This document shows, piece after piece, positions 42,531 to 55,836 of a DNA stretch of 64,000 nucleotides. Within the stretch, counting starts at the first letter, position 1. Each line of letters begins with the position of its first letter. The position numbers and the translations under genes are program-made. Source of the DNA: Amphiduros pacificus (taxonomy: Eukaryota > Annelida > Polychaeta > Phyllodocida > Hesionidae); NCBI GenBank assembly GCA_949316495.1, contig OX439002.1, positions 18,207,402 through 18,271,401 on the forward strand, read 5' to 3'. The notes under the pieces were generated by a model. It searched no databases and had not been told where the DNA came from. It saw only the letters and a program-made list of their open reading frames with translations.

Positions 42531-43680
42531 AATCATTTATGTTCCTTTAGAAACATGTTAACTGAATAACCCTGTAATGCTTGTGAATACCAAGTTAAAG
42601 ATAAAATGTTTGATTTCTTGTTTGTAAATGAAGTTTATCTTCATGGTAACTAGACAATATTCAAGTCTTTGCTAATTGCTTATAATGAACCTTAGGGTCA
42701 AAGCCACAATCAAAGCTAGGCCATAATTGTGATCTTAGAATATGCAAATTATAATAGACGACTAAACTATGATAGTCAGTATATTAGACTGCAGCTATAA
42801 TGGAATGTCTACTGGGGGTGAAATTCTAACATATTTATATAGATTACTTAAATTGTCATTCTCTAACAGACTTATAATGTTAAAGTAGTACTAACACATT
42901 CATTGTCCTAAAATTTGTTATGTAGGTTCTCTATATTTCCAGCCTGGGATCTAAAGTTATCCTCATACATATATGTAAATGTGGATATATTTCATGCATT
43001 ATTAAGAGAAAATTTTCAAAATTCAAATATGTCATATTTCACATAATTGCCATGGATAATGTCAGTATTACAATATAAAATATGTATTACAATATAAAAT
43101 ATGTATTACAATATAAATATATATATATATATACATATTGATTTATACAATAACTTTTCTGGACATATGATAGGCAGAATCAGATCTGTCATCCTGATGG
43201 AATAGTATTTTTGCAGTCATGCAGCTCAAAACTGTAAAAGGGGGAATTTGATATTTGATTTTTTTGTATAAGAACTCCATTTGTGATCAGAACTGCACAG
43301 TTATAGTGGTTCTATTTACCACAAAACTGGTGTGAAGAGAATAAATGACTTAACTCATTGGAGAAAAGAAAATATTTGTGCATGTGTAGAAAGCTGAAGA
43401 CAATTTCAGAAAATTTATAACAAGATGATCAATTCTATACCTAATAGTAAAGACACACATAAGTTGCTCAGTGAAACTTTGTATTAATATTTGATAATTG
43501 TTGTACAGATATTTGTTACACTTATCTCTTTACCCTGAGATATTGTTACAGTTTTAACACTACAGGAGCTGAATCATTCCATAATCAGTGTCAATTAGTA
43601 TAATCAGGGTCATGTCACAGTGACATTTTTGAAAATGCTCCACTCTAACTCCTGACCAATCCACCCATCACATTCAAAAC
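42531..43680. other. Intergenic or extended 3' UTR
   Basis: No exon is supported. A small AT tandem (ATTACAATATAAAATATGT x3, about 43068-43125) runs into a short TA run. Confidence 0.4.
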
Positions 43681-44205
43681 GGCTTATTGCATTCGGCATG
43701 TTGCGCGTTTGATAAATGGCGCGTTCAACACAGAGTGACTTGTATCAGTGTGACGTCACAGAAGGACAGTGTGTGAAAGGCATCAGTGGCATGTCCAGGG
43801 TTTTACATTTGTTAAAATGGGGTACACTACAGTATCTTTTCTGTACAAGTATTTATTATTTTTTTGGCATATTCGTGTTCACAAATATCATACAAAGTCC
43901 TATAAGAAGAAGAAATGCCAAATGATATAAATTGTTAAATTTGTTAAATTGAACACCCCCTTCAATATCCATTTCTGGACACGCCAATATACAAAAGCTG
44001 ATTCCCGCCAAATTCAGTGAGGTGTCATTTTTAAAACTTGCAAATGGTTGGGTTTTATGATTTAAATCCAAGTTTGATGTTATCTAGTATGTACATACAA
44101 ACATTTCTATTCAAACATTTGGATCCCAAAAGCCCCCAAAAATACCAATACTCATAACTGACACAACGCGCATAAACGCGCACTACGCCCCGAATGCAAT
44201 AAGCC
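43681..44205. mobile_element. hAT-like MITE with perfect 8-bp target duplication
   Basis: This 525-bp element has inverted termini starting GGCTTATTGCATTCGG on both strands, followed by GCGCG-rich subterminal sequence. It is flanked by identical TTCAAAAC at 43673-43680 and 44206-44213. The 8-bp duplication fits the hAT superfamily. There is no transposase frame. The exact flanking repeats and retained CpGs (including one TGACGTCA near 43751) indicate a young insertion. Confidence 0.85.
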
Positions 44206-44213
44206 TTCAAAAC

Positions 44214-47200
44214 CCAGGAGTCACGGCATGCCACACAAAGAAGTCCTCATGCAACTGGAATTATTCATGTCTGGAAACACTGTCTGGAAACATTGTCTGG
44301 AGTCAGTGCTATATAAATGTCACCTTTACTTTATATTCTGAATCATTTGTATCAATCATCATTTGCTGAAACTGCGCATTCAGAACAAATATCACATTTC
44401 ATGGAACCTTTTATAAATCTAGAACCATTTGAGAATATTGATTAAAATCTATGAAATAAAATAGTGATGGGAAAAATCAATTCATGGATGACCCTGACTC
44501 AATGAATAGACCTGGAATCATTAATGAAAAGTGGCCACTAAACAATCATACATGATAATGGACATTTCAAGATTTAAGAAAGTTTGACCCTTTTATAGAA
44601 ACCTGTTGTCCCAGTGTCTGACAAAGTATTTAAATCCAGAGTATTGATGAGTAGAATCTATTAAATGTTTCCATCTCATTCTGCTTCTGATACCATGCTT
44701 CTGTGACTTATACACATATTTCCAATAATCCTGGAGCTTGAAATTGTAATGATATGTTATGCACATAAAGATTAATTGAGGGATCTTAGGTACATTTATT
44801 TGGAGACTTGGTTAATATTCAAAGCCTAATAAATCTCTTTGAAAATAACAAATTCTGCTTGAATACAGGTTTTACAAAGAAATAGACTGATATCCAGGTG
44901 GTTGAATTATATTTTATAAGAGTACTTTTGAATGCTTTTTATCATCTTGTAAGGAATTTATACATTTAACGATTGATATGATAAGTAATCTCTTATATTA
45001 ATACCAAAACCAATTCACCTTCAACCTTCTGTGGATAGCAATTTCATACATTTACAATATTATAACACGATGAGTGGTGGTTATATAACTATGTTTTCTT
45101 GCTTCTTCATTATACAATTTTATCAAACTTTTGAAAGAGTTGCCTATTTTATAATTATTATGAAAGAATGACTTCATATTTAATCAATAACCAATAACCA
45201 ATGCTTATTTGGTATGGTGTTGTGTAGTGTATCTCAAAAGACTAACCAATGTATTTCGGTTCAGTATTGATCAAGGAATTTGTCCTCAGGATCTCAGGGT
45301 TATATTGAAACAAATATATAATTCATTATTTTGACAAGACAACAACTAATTAACAAAGTTCCACATCCAGACTCTAATTAAAATAGGACACAATCGGAAC
45401 TGCACATATCTTGAGTACTATTCTCTCAGGATTATGCTTTAACTTTGATATATGTCAACACAGCTTTGAAGATTTGACAGTAGCAATATTGATCAATAAT
45501 TAAAAATGAGCACAAAATATAGTGGGCAAGGTTATGTTCAATGCAGAATGTATGAATAAGATATGCAATTGTTTGTATGAGTGAGTGGAGATTACGCTAT
45601 AAGATACGTCTTAAATGCTGCCTTTACCAACTCATTTAGCTCCAAACATTGTTTACTTCATTATTTTGAAAGTGACATCATACCAAGTGGTCTTAGATGT
45701 AAACACTAAGTGTGGGTGTTTTGAAGTTTACTGACTTCAATAAGAATCAAGTGCATATCAGTGTCAGATTAGTCAGTAGAGGAATGAACAATGTGTGTAT
45801 GGAAGAGGGATGTTTGAATGAGTTTAAAAAAAATATATTGTATTTGTTTTAAGTCTTTATAAAAGGATTTTAAGGACAAAAATCAGTTTAGAGTTTTCAT
45901 GATAAATATATTTGTTAATCAAATTGGTAGAAGTTGAATTAGTTAAATTTAAATTTCTCAGTATTGAAATTAGGCATTTTTACTATTTTGGAAAGTTTAT
46001 TATATCTGCATCAAGTTAAAATCAAAACAACATTCACAATAAGATAATTCCTGATATCTATTTATATTGCCAATCAAATCACCTGTGATTACTGTCAACT
46101 TGAAATTACTAAAATTGTTAAAATAGATATTTTGAATCTCTTCTTACTTTTGTTTTATGCAAAAATCTTGTGAACATATTTTTTATCTCATCTCTAGGGA
46201 GATATTTATATACATGTTGTACGACTAAAATGATATGCTTTATGCTGTTAGATTAAGTGATAAATGTTGTGTTACTAGACTATAGTCATTGTTCTTTTTC
46301 TTTTGTTATTAAATCTATTGGTCTTTACTTTATGTTATTTTAAAGTTTATTTGGTGAAATATGGAACATTGGGAGACACACAAGGGATAGGATTGGTTTC
46401 AAGACTTAATTGTTTCCATTACCCAGTGTTTAAAATGGGTATAGGAAAAATGAATTTTCAGTATTCATTAATGTTAGGTTTCAAAAATGACAGTCAGTAT
46501 AAAGAAAGGCTTTGATGATTGTTTACTAAAATTGATTGAAAATATTTGATCTCTTATTTTTCAGCCTAATCTGTATAATATAATTCAATTTTGTTTGGTG
46601 GTAATTGATCATAACAAACTTGATTGCCTATATTTAAGAGGTACATGTATAAGTGTGATATATAATTGTATAATGCATGTGTACCTTTATCATGTATTAT
46701 AGTTTGTGATAACCCCTGTTTAAAATTTCATATCTCTACACATATACACTACCAGCAAACTAGTTGTAAATATGATTATGTGTGCAAATGGACAGTGCTT
46801 TGTTGTGATGTTGAGTCACAAATGGGATTGAAAAAATGCATCAGAGCATATTGAAATGGTACTAGTTGACCTTGTATGAATCTAAACTCTTCTCAGGATC
46901 ACTTTGAAAAAGTATTTGTATATTCAATCAGTGTTATGTACTGTGAAGAACAAACAATTGATACAGCTTAATTTCAGTAGTTGGTACTGCCCTCTGGTGA
47001 TAGAAGTGATAGGGTTGAAAGTAATGCAGCCAGGTGTTAAATCAGAGGAATCTTATCAGGCTGTCTTTCCCTTCACAACTAAATATGACAGAGACAATTC
47101 TGCAGTAATATACTTCACTCATTCCAAATATTCTCCTGCCATTTATTGACAATTGCAAATTAAACAAGATAAAACCTGGATCACGTTATACATTGACGCC

Positions 47201-48649
47201 CAGATATGACGTACTAGACCGCCCCCATCATGTATACAAAGGTTTTAAAGCAATAGTTTAATAATATAATAAACATTCTAATTTACTATTGAAATATACA
47301 TTATTTGTAAAGTAAATGAGAAGCAAGGATACAAGAGTAAAGGAAATATGTTGAAAGACTTTGTCACTTAAACTTGCATTGAGAGTGTGGACACCATGCC
47401 ATGATGTCAATGTAGAATGTTATATAAGTGGAACATTGCAGCTAGAGGGTCTTCTGCTTGGACCTGGCCAATTTGTATTGAGAAAGAGAAAATATAACAT
47501 TCTTTTTCATTACCAATAAATGTTTTTGAATTTAAATGTTTGTTGTTATGTTGATAATGTGTGTATTAAACATTACATTGCTTAGCCTGACAGAAATATA
47601 ACAGAAGGATATTCTTACAATAACCTCATCACTCTTTACTTTTGTAATAATGTATGACCTTGAAAAATATTTTCATTAAGTAAATATAATTTGTAACTAA
47701 TTATGCATATTTTATTGACAGTCCCATTGGTAGAAGAAATCGCTTTACCAATCAAATTAATTAAAAGGCAGGTGGTGAATAATTTAGACGAGAATCAGAA
47801 AAAGCCAGATGAAGATTAGTTTATCGTTAGGTGTAGAAAAATATGCTACTAACTATTCCCCCTCAAATGTTGTTGCATGGTAGCTTATATCCATTCTCCT
47901 CCTCATTCAGTTAAACCAAATTTGTAATAAAAAATACCTTTAAATCACAATAGTGCATGCAATTGGAAATTGATTTATACCTTTTTTTCTTTTCGTATTT
48001 CAATGAAAAGATTCTGAAAACTGCCTGTTCACAAATATGTCTGAAACATTGTGCACATTGTAGTGAGGTAAATCAATATTATGAGCCTCATATTTTATTT
48101 TGAATATACTATGAAGATAATCAAGGCCAAGGCGTGAACATGATCATGTTGATGACAATTCTCACCTTTTGAGCTTTTGTTATCCACCTGGTCTCTTGTT
48201 TTGAAAGAAACAGATTAATATTTGGCAACAAATATACATGCAGGAAAAAAATCTAATTAATTTGGAATCTTGAGAAGAATAGAGACAGTTACAGATGTAA
48301 TAAACTAATTGAAATAAAATGACATGTCACCATTTGTGACAACTGTGAGTTCAGCTTGCAAGTCTACAAATGTGTCAGAGTTTAACACACCAGGTGGCAG
48401 CAGAGCTCACTAGAACACCGACTGTGAGACTTAATTTGGATCATAACAGACAGAAAATAAGACAAACCAAATAAAACAAATAGTTTTGATCTCAGCCATG
48501 TGTCTATATATAGTATTATTACATATGAACAAAGAGCATGAAATCTCTTTCTGTCAATCTGATGTTTCAATTAGATTAAAAATACTTCGGTACTTCCTAA
48601 AATTTAAAGGATATGATCCCTACAGTGCTAAGGTGACAAAGCATTTTTA
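44214..48649. other. Intergenic, no recognised feature
   Basis: A long AT-rich stretch without supported exons or recognisable RNA genes. Short open frames at 46303-46515, 46666-46854 and 46904-47149 have no splice context and no recognised family. AATAAA occurs near 47515. Confidence 0.4.
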
Positions 48650-49215
48650 TGCCTCAGTCACATTTGCGCCGATTTCAGTAAAGATGCCCAGCCGATGAGT
48701 ATTTTTTACAAAATCGGCAGGCAGTTCAGATTGCCGTGCGGGCACCGGGAGATCATCGGCCACAATTGGGCATCTTTAAGACGTCGGGCGGGTCATCGGG
48801 AACTTTTATCTGGAACATAAAAGTTGCCGGCGTTTCCCCGATGTCTTATTAGCAAATATCATCTTACAGTACACGGCTGGGTCCCGGCAGTGTCCCGCAG
48901 GGACATCGGCAGATTATCTTAGGGCTGCCGGTGGCATTGTGTGGTGAAAATAGGATTAGATATTTTTTTAAGCCTACCCAGACGTCTTAAAGACATCCTG
49001 CAGACGTCTGTGTCATGAAACAGACGTCGTAAAGATATCCTACAGACGTCTGTGCTATTCAGTTTTGCACGTGCCGTGCGGTGCCCTTTAATAATGTGAC
49101 CACAGCTGCGGCATCTCTCAGATTGTTGGTGATAAACTCCCCGGCACCCGGCAGATTGTGTAGTCGGCCGATTCTAACTTCCCCGCCGGCGCCCGGTGCA
49201 AATGTGACTGAGGCA
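48650..49215. mobile_element. PIF/Harbinger-like MITE, GC- and CpG-rich
   Basis: This 566-bp element has inverted termini TGCCTCAGTCACATTTGC. TTA lies outside each end (48647-48649 and 49216-49218), as expected for the PIF/Harbinger 3-bp target. The interior is strikingly CpG-rich (CGGCA, CCGGCG words). It contains a roughly 52-bp internal tandem with CAGACGTCTGTG repeated at about 48992 and 49042. There is no transposase frame. The assignment rests on the target length and termini only. Confidence 0.75.
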
Positions 49216-49218
49216 TTA

Positions 49219-50391
49219 GAAACTGTAAACCTTACCTTATGCCTTCTTCAAATATTTCTTTCGTGGAGAACAAATTTGTGGTCCTAATGAAAGAAGAATT
49301 AAAAATGATGAGTGAGTGGTGGAACACCCTGTAAATAAGGTTATTTTCTAGGAGATTACAAATTTTCCACCCCCTGTTTTAATTGATCAATGTTTGCCAA
49401 ACATTGTCACACCCAAGTGAGTACAGGATGAAAGTAGTATTTTGTGGGACACTATTCATTTCCATAATTTCCTCAACTGGATCACAAACTTTTCTGATTT
49501 TTATACAAGTGATCTTAGATTTGGGCAGAACTATTAATCCATGTAAGACAAGGAGTAAGTTTTGAAGCACTGGATTTAAGGATTGGATGGCACAAAACAG
49601 AAATATCTATACTTCATGAAAGAAAAAACTTTATACATGGATATAAAATGTTTTCATCCAAGGTTGTGATTTCAGCTTTCATCCCTTAGGTTGTATACAT
49701 GTATGTCAGAAGGAAGAATTGATATTACATTGATTACACAATTTAGGAACTATTTTTGCTTTTCAGATTCCCTATGAAATAAACAAACATTATGTAAGAA
49801 AAGCCATATTTTAGTCAGGATACAGTAACATGTTTCTTCCCATAAAATTAAACAAGATCTGTTTGTAAAACAAGATCAGATATAAGATTTTTTTTATACA
49901 TTTTGCTCTGCATGGTGAGGTAGAGTCACATACTACCTCTGCCACAATTGGCATGGCATTGTCTCAACCTATTCCGCAAGGTCAATTTCATATTCCACAA
50001 ACAGGTGCACAATTGGGCTGTGCACATGCTCACTCACAATGCCCGCCCATTTTCAAACTAAAGCAAGCTGTCACATCCACACACACGTGTTGATTGTTGC
50101 TTGCATGCACATGTTGTGACTACTCACTTTCTAACCAAACCAATGACACCAGTTGACTGAGTTATACTTGCACATGTATTCGTTGTTGTAGTCACTTTCT
50201 AACCAAAACAAAGACACCGATTGGTTGGGTTATAACATGTGACAAAAGTTCACTTGGTGTCTATTGACTACTAAAAGAAGCTTGTAATGGGCATGACCCT
50301 TAGTAGTCACTTCTGGCCTCTTAGCACTCACTTCTGACTTTTAAAAATATGATGGGATATTGCAACAGAAGTCACCCACATGATTGCTTGA
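49219..50391. other. Intergenic, no recognised feature
   Basis: No exon is supported. Around 50105-50230 there is an imperfect direct repeat (CACTTTCTAACCAAA, twice, about 75-80 bp apart). Confidence 0.4.
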
Positions 50392-50635
50392 TTCATAATT
50401 ATAGTAATTCTTGTTTGATTTAGCTATAAATTAAAGACAACAAAGATACTTGATAATTGCAAGTAATCATTAACAAAAAGATCTGAGCTTACCTGACAAT
50501 ACTGATTAGTGTAATATATTTCAGTTTTGATACTGCTTGTGGTGATTATTTTGTTATCCAACCATTATATGATGGTGAAAATTGAAATCAAGGTTCATTC
50601 ATTTCTTATCCAAAGTGAGATTTAAAATATGGCCT
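50392..50635. repeat. Partial extra copy of the duplication-unit start
   Basis: Sequence from TAGTAATTCTTGTTTGATTT to ATCCAAAGTGAGAT is a diverged copy of about 50890-51150 and of 59660-60003. It contains GATACTGCTTGTGGTGATTA and, unlike the 50890 copy, keeps the GGTGAAAATTGAAATCAAGG block also seen at 59.96 kb. It looks like a remnant of an earlier repeat next to the present duplication. Confidence 0.6.
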
Positions 50636-51169
50636 AGTTTCTCGAGCCAATCACAGATCAGCATTGCTGTACTTTATATCGTGTAATGCTTGCACAACAC
50701 AATGGTTTATAGGTGGCCTCTATAAACTCACTGCAGACATGAAATGAGACATGCTTAATATGCAACCTAGAGGCCAGCAATTCAAGATGTAGATTTCTAT
50801 AATTTCTTAAGAAAATCTCTGATAATATTAAATGAAAGACTGTGACACAATACATTACAGCTTTGCAACATAAATATCATGACTGCAATTCATAATAGTA
50901 ATTCTTGTTTGATTTGGCTACAAAATAAAGGAAATAAATTTGTCATCAACAAAGAAGCTGAAGCTTACATGAAGAAATAAATTAAAGACAACAAATAAAC
51001 CCAAAACTAATTTTTGAAGACTTGATAATTGAAACTACATGTAGTCATGAACAAAAAGATCTGAGCTTCCTTGACAATGCTGATAAGTGTGACATATTTC
51101 AGTTTTGATACTGCTTGTGGTGATTATTTTCTTATCCAACCAGTATATGATGTAGATTTATACCATGTG

Positions 51170-51491
51170 TTTGTTTGTTTGTTTGTTTGGGGTTTTACAT
51201 CACTTTCAACATTATTTCAGTCATTTCGTGATGAGACCTACTTGTAGCAGATATAGTGCTGCCTCACTGAATTGTCATGTCGCAGGTCCTTGACATGACA
51301 ACCCACCCGGTCACAGATTTACAAGGACAACGGGTTAACCCTTTTGGCACGGGCCTCAGCTCGTATGGGAAATTGAATCATGAGTTCAATCTCGGCATGG
51401 CCGGGGATCGAACCCACGACCTTTGGATCACCACAGAGGAACTGGTGCTAGTAAGCTGGCGCTCTAACCAACTGCGCCACGGCCCGTGGCC
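51170..51491 (-). mobile_element. tRNA-derived SINE with 11-bp target duplication (copy A only)
   Basis: Read on the minus strand it begins GTGGCGCAGTTGGTTAGAGC (A-box region), then GGTTCGATCCCC (B box). A roughly 200-bp body follows, ending TGATGTAAAACCCC and an (AAAC)n-type tail (TTTG run on the plus strand). It is flanked by identical TATACCATGTG at 51159-51169 and 51492-51502. The uninterrupted target lies in copy B at about 60077-60090. It is near full length with an intact internal promoter. Confidence 0.9.
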
Positions 51492-52714
51492 TATACCATG
51501 TGATAGGCATGAAATATATATTGAACTTCAGAATATGATAAGCATGAAATATACATTCATGCACTGATATTCTTTATATTGAACTTCAGAATATGTACTC
51601 AAATCAGATTCAGTGCATTGTGAGTACATATTTTAAAAACCGATAAGATATGGCCACTCGTTCATTTCTTTTATAATCGTCTCGTTTCACTCAATGATTA
51701 CACTGCATAATGATCGTGTGAACATACCGTGAATCATGGAATGTCCAGATATACAGTATATATGTATATTTAGCAAGAACTGAATTTGTACTGAAAAGCA
51801 AACAAACCAATACAAAGAAAGTTAGTGAAGCGCGGGAGATCGCACCCTATACGAAAGTGTGTATATACATACATTTGAAGTTGTAAGGGTGATGGAAAAT
51901 AACACCAGAACATATTATCGTCTAGACTAATAACACATATTTTATTTGTAGAAAGTACAAAATATCTTTTGAAAAATATATACCACTAGAAAATAGACTA
52001 TCACAAGGTACTTATAAACAAAACTCACTTATAAACAAAACATCACAGCACAATATGAGCCAAACTACATAACCTAGGACTATCTACGAACTACCATAAA
52101 ATTTGGATGAAATAAATGTGAGCCAATAACTATAAAAAAAAACAATAACAAAAAACATTTACAAATAAATGTTAATGTTTGATTTTTTATAGCCTTCAGT
52201 TTAACATCTGATAATATACAGTACAATGAAACATATTTTGTATAGCATCTATGATATTAAATTTTCTTACATTATTCTTGAATATGTATATTGTCTGAAC
52301 ATGATCATTATTAAATTTATTTTAGAAATTGGCTCTGTAAAGTATTCATTACATAAGTACACGATGCTATCATCTTGGACAATGTGTATTAGTTATGGTA
52401 GAAGTGAAATCAATCTTTATTGTGACTAATAAGACTTGCTAAAATTTTACAAACTTAACTTGCAATGGTTTGTTGAATGGTGTGTCAACGAATGACGTGT
52501 TTTTCCCTAGAGCCAAAATGTCTGACACGAACAAGAAAGGTTACGGTTAGAGTACCAGTTACTCTACCCTCCATAGCAGGATTTCCTGATCATATCAGTC
52601 CCTGCCACCAAAGCTATAAATATGCACACAGAATCGAACGTCATTAGTATTCAGAAAAATCTGGCTGTCAACTCATTGGTGAAAGAATATAAATAGGTTT
52701 GTTTGTTCTGGAAG

Positions 52715-53028
52715 ATGTTTGTTTGTTTGTTTGGGGTTTTACATCACTTTCAACATTATTTCAGTCATTTCTTGATGGGACCTACTTGTAGCAGATATAG
52801 TGCTGCCTCACTGAATTGTCATGTCGCAGGTCCTTGACATGACAACCCACCCAGTCACAGAAGGACAACGGGTTAACGCTTTTGGCACGGGCCTCAGCTC
52901 ATATGGGAAATTGAATCATGAGTTCAATCTCGACATGGCCGGGATTCGAACCCACAACCTTTGGATCACCACAGAGGAACTGGTGCTAGTAAGCTAGCGC
53001 TCTAACTAACTGCTCCACGGCCCGTGGC
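52715..53028 (-). mobile_element. tRNA-derived SINE, older copy (copy A)
   Basis: Same family and orientation as the SINE at 51170. It is flanked by TCTGGAAG at 52707-52714 and 53029-53036. The A-box region is diverged (CTGCTCCACGG on the plus strand) and a few bases of the body are missing. Copy B has a SINE at the same site, so this insertion is older than the segmental duplication. Confidence 0.88.
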
Positions 53029-53237
53029 TCTGGAAGTTTTACTGATTGGTCAGTTTATGTGACAGACACCTGGTTACAAATGTTGGTCATTTCAGATTTG
53101 ATGATATTTCAGTGAGCAAGGCAAGTATGCTTGTTTGTTTGGGATCAAAAACATTGCAATGACTGCAGATGTAGTAATTGAATACTACCTGTGTAAAGCA
53201 GAGTACAGTTACTCTGCATTACAGAGGTAGCATTCAA

Positions 53238-54326
53238 GCATTCATGAAACCTGACTTTGAGAGACATTTTCTTTACATAACATGAATGTTTATACCCTAA
53301 ACATTGCTTTTATGTAGTAGTACCCAAAATATTCCCTGCTAACAACTTTCTGTGGCACTTGAAAGTTGATCAGTTGTCTGCTGAAACCTACACCAGCAAT
53401 TGAACACTTTGTCAACAAGCTTTGTTTAGCTGGTCTGTACTCTTGTGTAAACACTTACTGAGTTACCAGTTGTGCACCTGTCCAGCTTGGGAAACAGGGT
53501 GGAGATGTTTTGTACAATTTATCAGGAGTATACATCAGAACAACATAAGATTATTTTAATATTATTTGAATCAATGAAATAACTCATGGTTGTGAAAAAT
53601 ATTTTATGGTTGTGGCAAATATCTTATGGTTGTGAAAGATATATCATTTATGGGAAAAGTATACTATTTATTTGACAAGTATCTTATGCATGTGAAAACC
53701 TTTCTGTCAAAAAGGGAAGACATGACTCAAAGGCTGCATGGAATCCCCCTTAACTTAAAGGCTGTGATATTGAAAAAGTGACATTAAACCCTTTGATCAC
53801 TGGTTTGGCCTTAAATCACAAGGACTTTGAATGGCAAAACTGTGAATGCTGATAATTGGTATCAGTAAAATTTATGATTTGACCCTCTGTGATGAAATTT
53901 GGTTTTTCACACCACTGAATGGGAAGACATCTATAACTTCATAAATATTCATCCGTTTTTAATAATGTTACCACCAAAAGAAAGCCAAGAAAAGGCACTA
54001 TCATCATGATAAGTGTTATCTTCCAATTCATTCTCTAAATAGTGGGAAAAATGGCCAAAAATGTGTTGCTCCAATTTTGACAATTGGTAAACAACACCTC
54101 CTGTGAGTTACAGAGCCCCCTGACAGTTCAAAGGTCAATGTCACACAACACACTTCCTGTTTAGTACTGGCAGTACTTGGTGGTCACAAAAAATCATAAT
54201 TCTCAGGGCATATGTTCTTTAGTGGATTTCAGACAGATAGCCTGTATGTATGTCAATTTTAAGATCATATATTGTTTTCAGATACCTCAAACCACTGCAA
54301 AATCACCTTCCAGGTTTCATGAATGC
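53238..54326. mobile_element. 1.09-kb TIR element present only in copy A
   Basis: Perfect 16-bp inverted termini GCATTCATGAAACCTG bound the insertion. The uninterrupted sequence is seen in copy B at about 61531-61540 (CATTCAATCATTAC). Flanks suggest an imperfect 5-bp target repeat (TTCAA on the left, TTAAA on the right). No transposase frame is present. Inside, 53575-53700 holds a degenerate tandem of TTATGGTTGTGAAA-like units. Superfamily unassigned. Confidence 0.8.
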
Positions 54327-55074
54327 TTTAAATCATTACTTTTGCAGTCATTGACCTGTATTGGACACTTCGGAATTCCCCAATTTATAAAATGCATGCT
54401 TCGCTCACAAAAATATCATCAAATCTGAATTGACCAACATCGGGTCATAAATTGTAACCAGGTGTCTGACACATAAACTGACCAATCAGTGCTGCTGTCA
54501 GAGCAAAATAGAATCTATTTCATTTAGCATTTGTTCCTCATCAATCAGTTCACAGCCAGAGTTTTCTGAATACCAATGACTTGTGCTTGATTCTGTGCGA
54601 ACCTTTATACCTTTGGTGGCAGGGACTGGTATGATAAAGAAGCCCTGCTAGGGCAGTTACCAGTGGCAGATATAAAAAATGTCACTTGCTTGCTCAGATT
54701 AGTACTCAGATTAGTGGGTGTATGGTCATTTTCACGTCATAAACTGACCAATCAATTCAAGTGCCAGTACAAAACAAATCTATTTATCTTCTTTTACCAA
54801 TGAGTTCACAGCCAGAGTTTATGAATACTGATAACTTGTGCTCGATTCTGTTCCCACCTTAATAGCTTTTGTGGCAAGGACTGATCTGGCAGAGAAGTCC
54901 TGCTATGGAGGGTACTCCATAACAGGAGTTCCAGAAAAATGAAGGACAAGCAAGACTACCGATGCAATGTCCTGTTATGGAGGCATTGACACCATTTCCA
55001 AGAAGTCTATGCGCATATGAGCGCATGCTCTAAAAACCCAAATATGCAGATTTCATCTTCACCATGAAAACATT

Positions 55075-55150
55075 ACCTGTCCCAACTGGGAATCGAACCC
55101 CAAACCTAGTATGGGAGATAGACTTCATACTTATGGAGCCACATTGAAAA
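55075..55150 (-). mobile_element. tRNA-like segment, probable SINE head
   Basis: On the minus strand the segment reads TGTGGCTCCATAAGTATG (A-box region) and then GGTTCGATTCCC (B box, plus-strand 55089-55099), with tRNA-like spacing of about 45 bases. It is too imperfect to fold as a functional tRNA and has no obvious body or tail. The same segment recurs in copy B with the B box at 62304-62314. Confidence 0.45.
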
Positions 55151-55836
55151 GTCCAATTCACTGGTAAATCACAGAAATAATCAGTATCTTCATCAGTATA
55201 TCAATAATTTCTGAGAGCAGTCTGAGTTAAAATCATATACCAAAATTTCCTGAAAATATGAATGTCTAAGATGGTATCAAAATGAATGCAAATTAATCGA
55301 TAGAAGGAGATATCTACAATTTATGTCTCATTTATTTCTAGTTGATTCTCTGTGGTTAGGAATATAACTGTGATGTAATTACTTACACTGAATATGAAGT
55401 GTGTCATACAATGTTCCAACACATTTTATAAAACAGAAAATGGTAATAAAACCAAGAAATTCAGTGACTGGAGTGTCATATATTTTTAAGGAGAAGTAGG
55501 TAAAATTGTCCAGGAGAATTTTGGTTTCAAAGGGAGATAACATGTTGATATTTGCTCAATGATTTCACTCTTAATAGAAATCAAAATGGCCAAAGAGAGG
55601 TTGAAAATGTGCTTGATTTTTTTTTAGAAGTATACATTGCCAAAAAATGTGAAAATACCAAAATAGCTTTCAAGTCACAGAAAACATAATTGATTTTTAC
55701 TGTTTGTGCTAATGAATCATTATGTCACTTATATCTCCATTTGATTTTTCCCTGAAGAGTTTTCATGTGTCATCTGGTTTATTCAATTTCTAGGATCCAT
55801 GACTGATTTAGAAATATTTCAACAAATGTTTATTGT

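Larger units (their letters stand above)
52560..54655. mobile_element. Inverted pair of TACTCTGC elements (copy A), twice interrupted
   Basis: This is the same head-to-head structure as at 60866-61857 in copy B, with its centre near 53206. The left arm is interrupted by the SINE at 52715-53028 and the right arm by the TIR element at 53238-54326. A further, 5'-truncated copy of the right-arm type follows at about 54725-54925 (61940-62135 in copy B), ending CTGCTATGGAGGGTAC. Confidence 0.55.

Noticed and set aside
46303-47149. Three short plus-strand frames in the 46-47 kb region
   Set aside because: Composition is AT-driven, there are no splice signals in the right phase and no recognised family.
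51277-51567. 96-codon frame starting MSQVLDMTTHPV, and its copy at 61110
   Set aside because: It is antisense to a tRNA-derived SINE and repeated with it.
55075-55150. A genuine tRNA gene
   Set aside because: A- and B-box words are present but the arms do not pair convincingly; a SINE head fits better.
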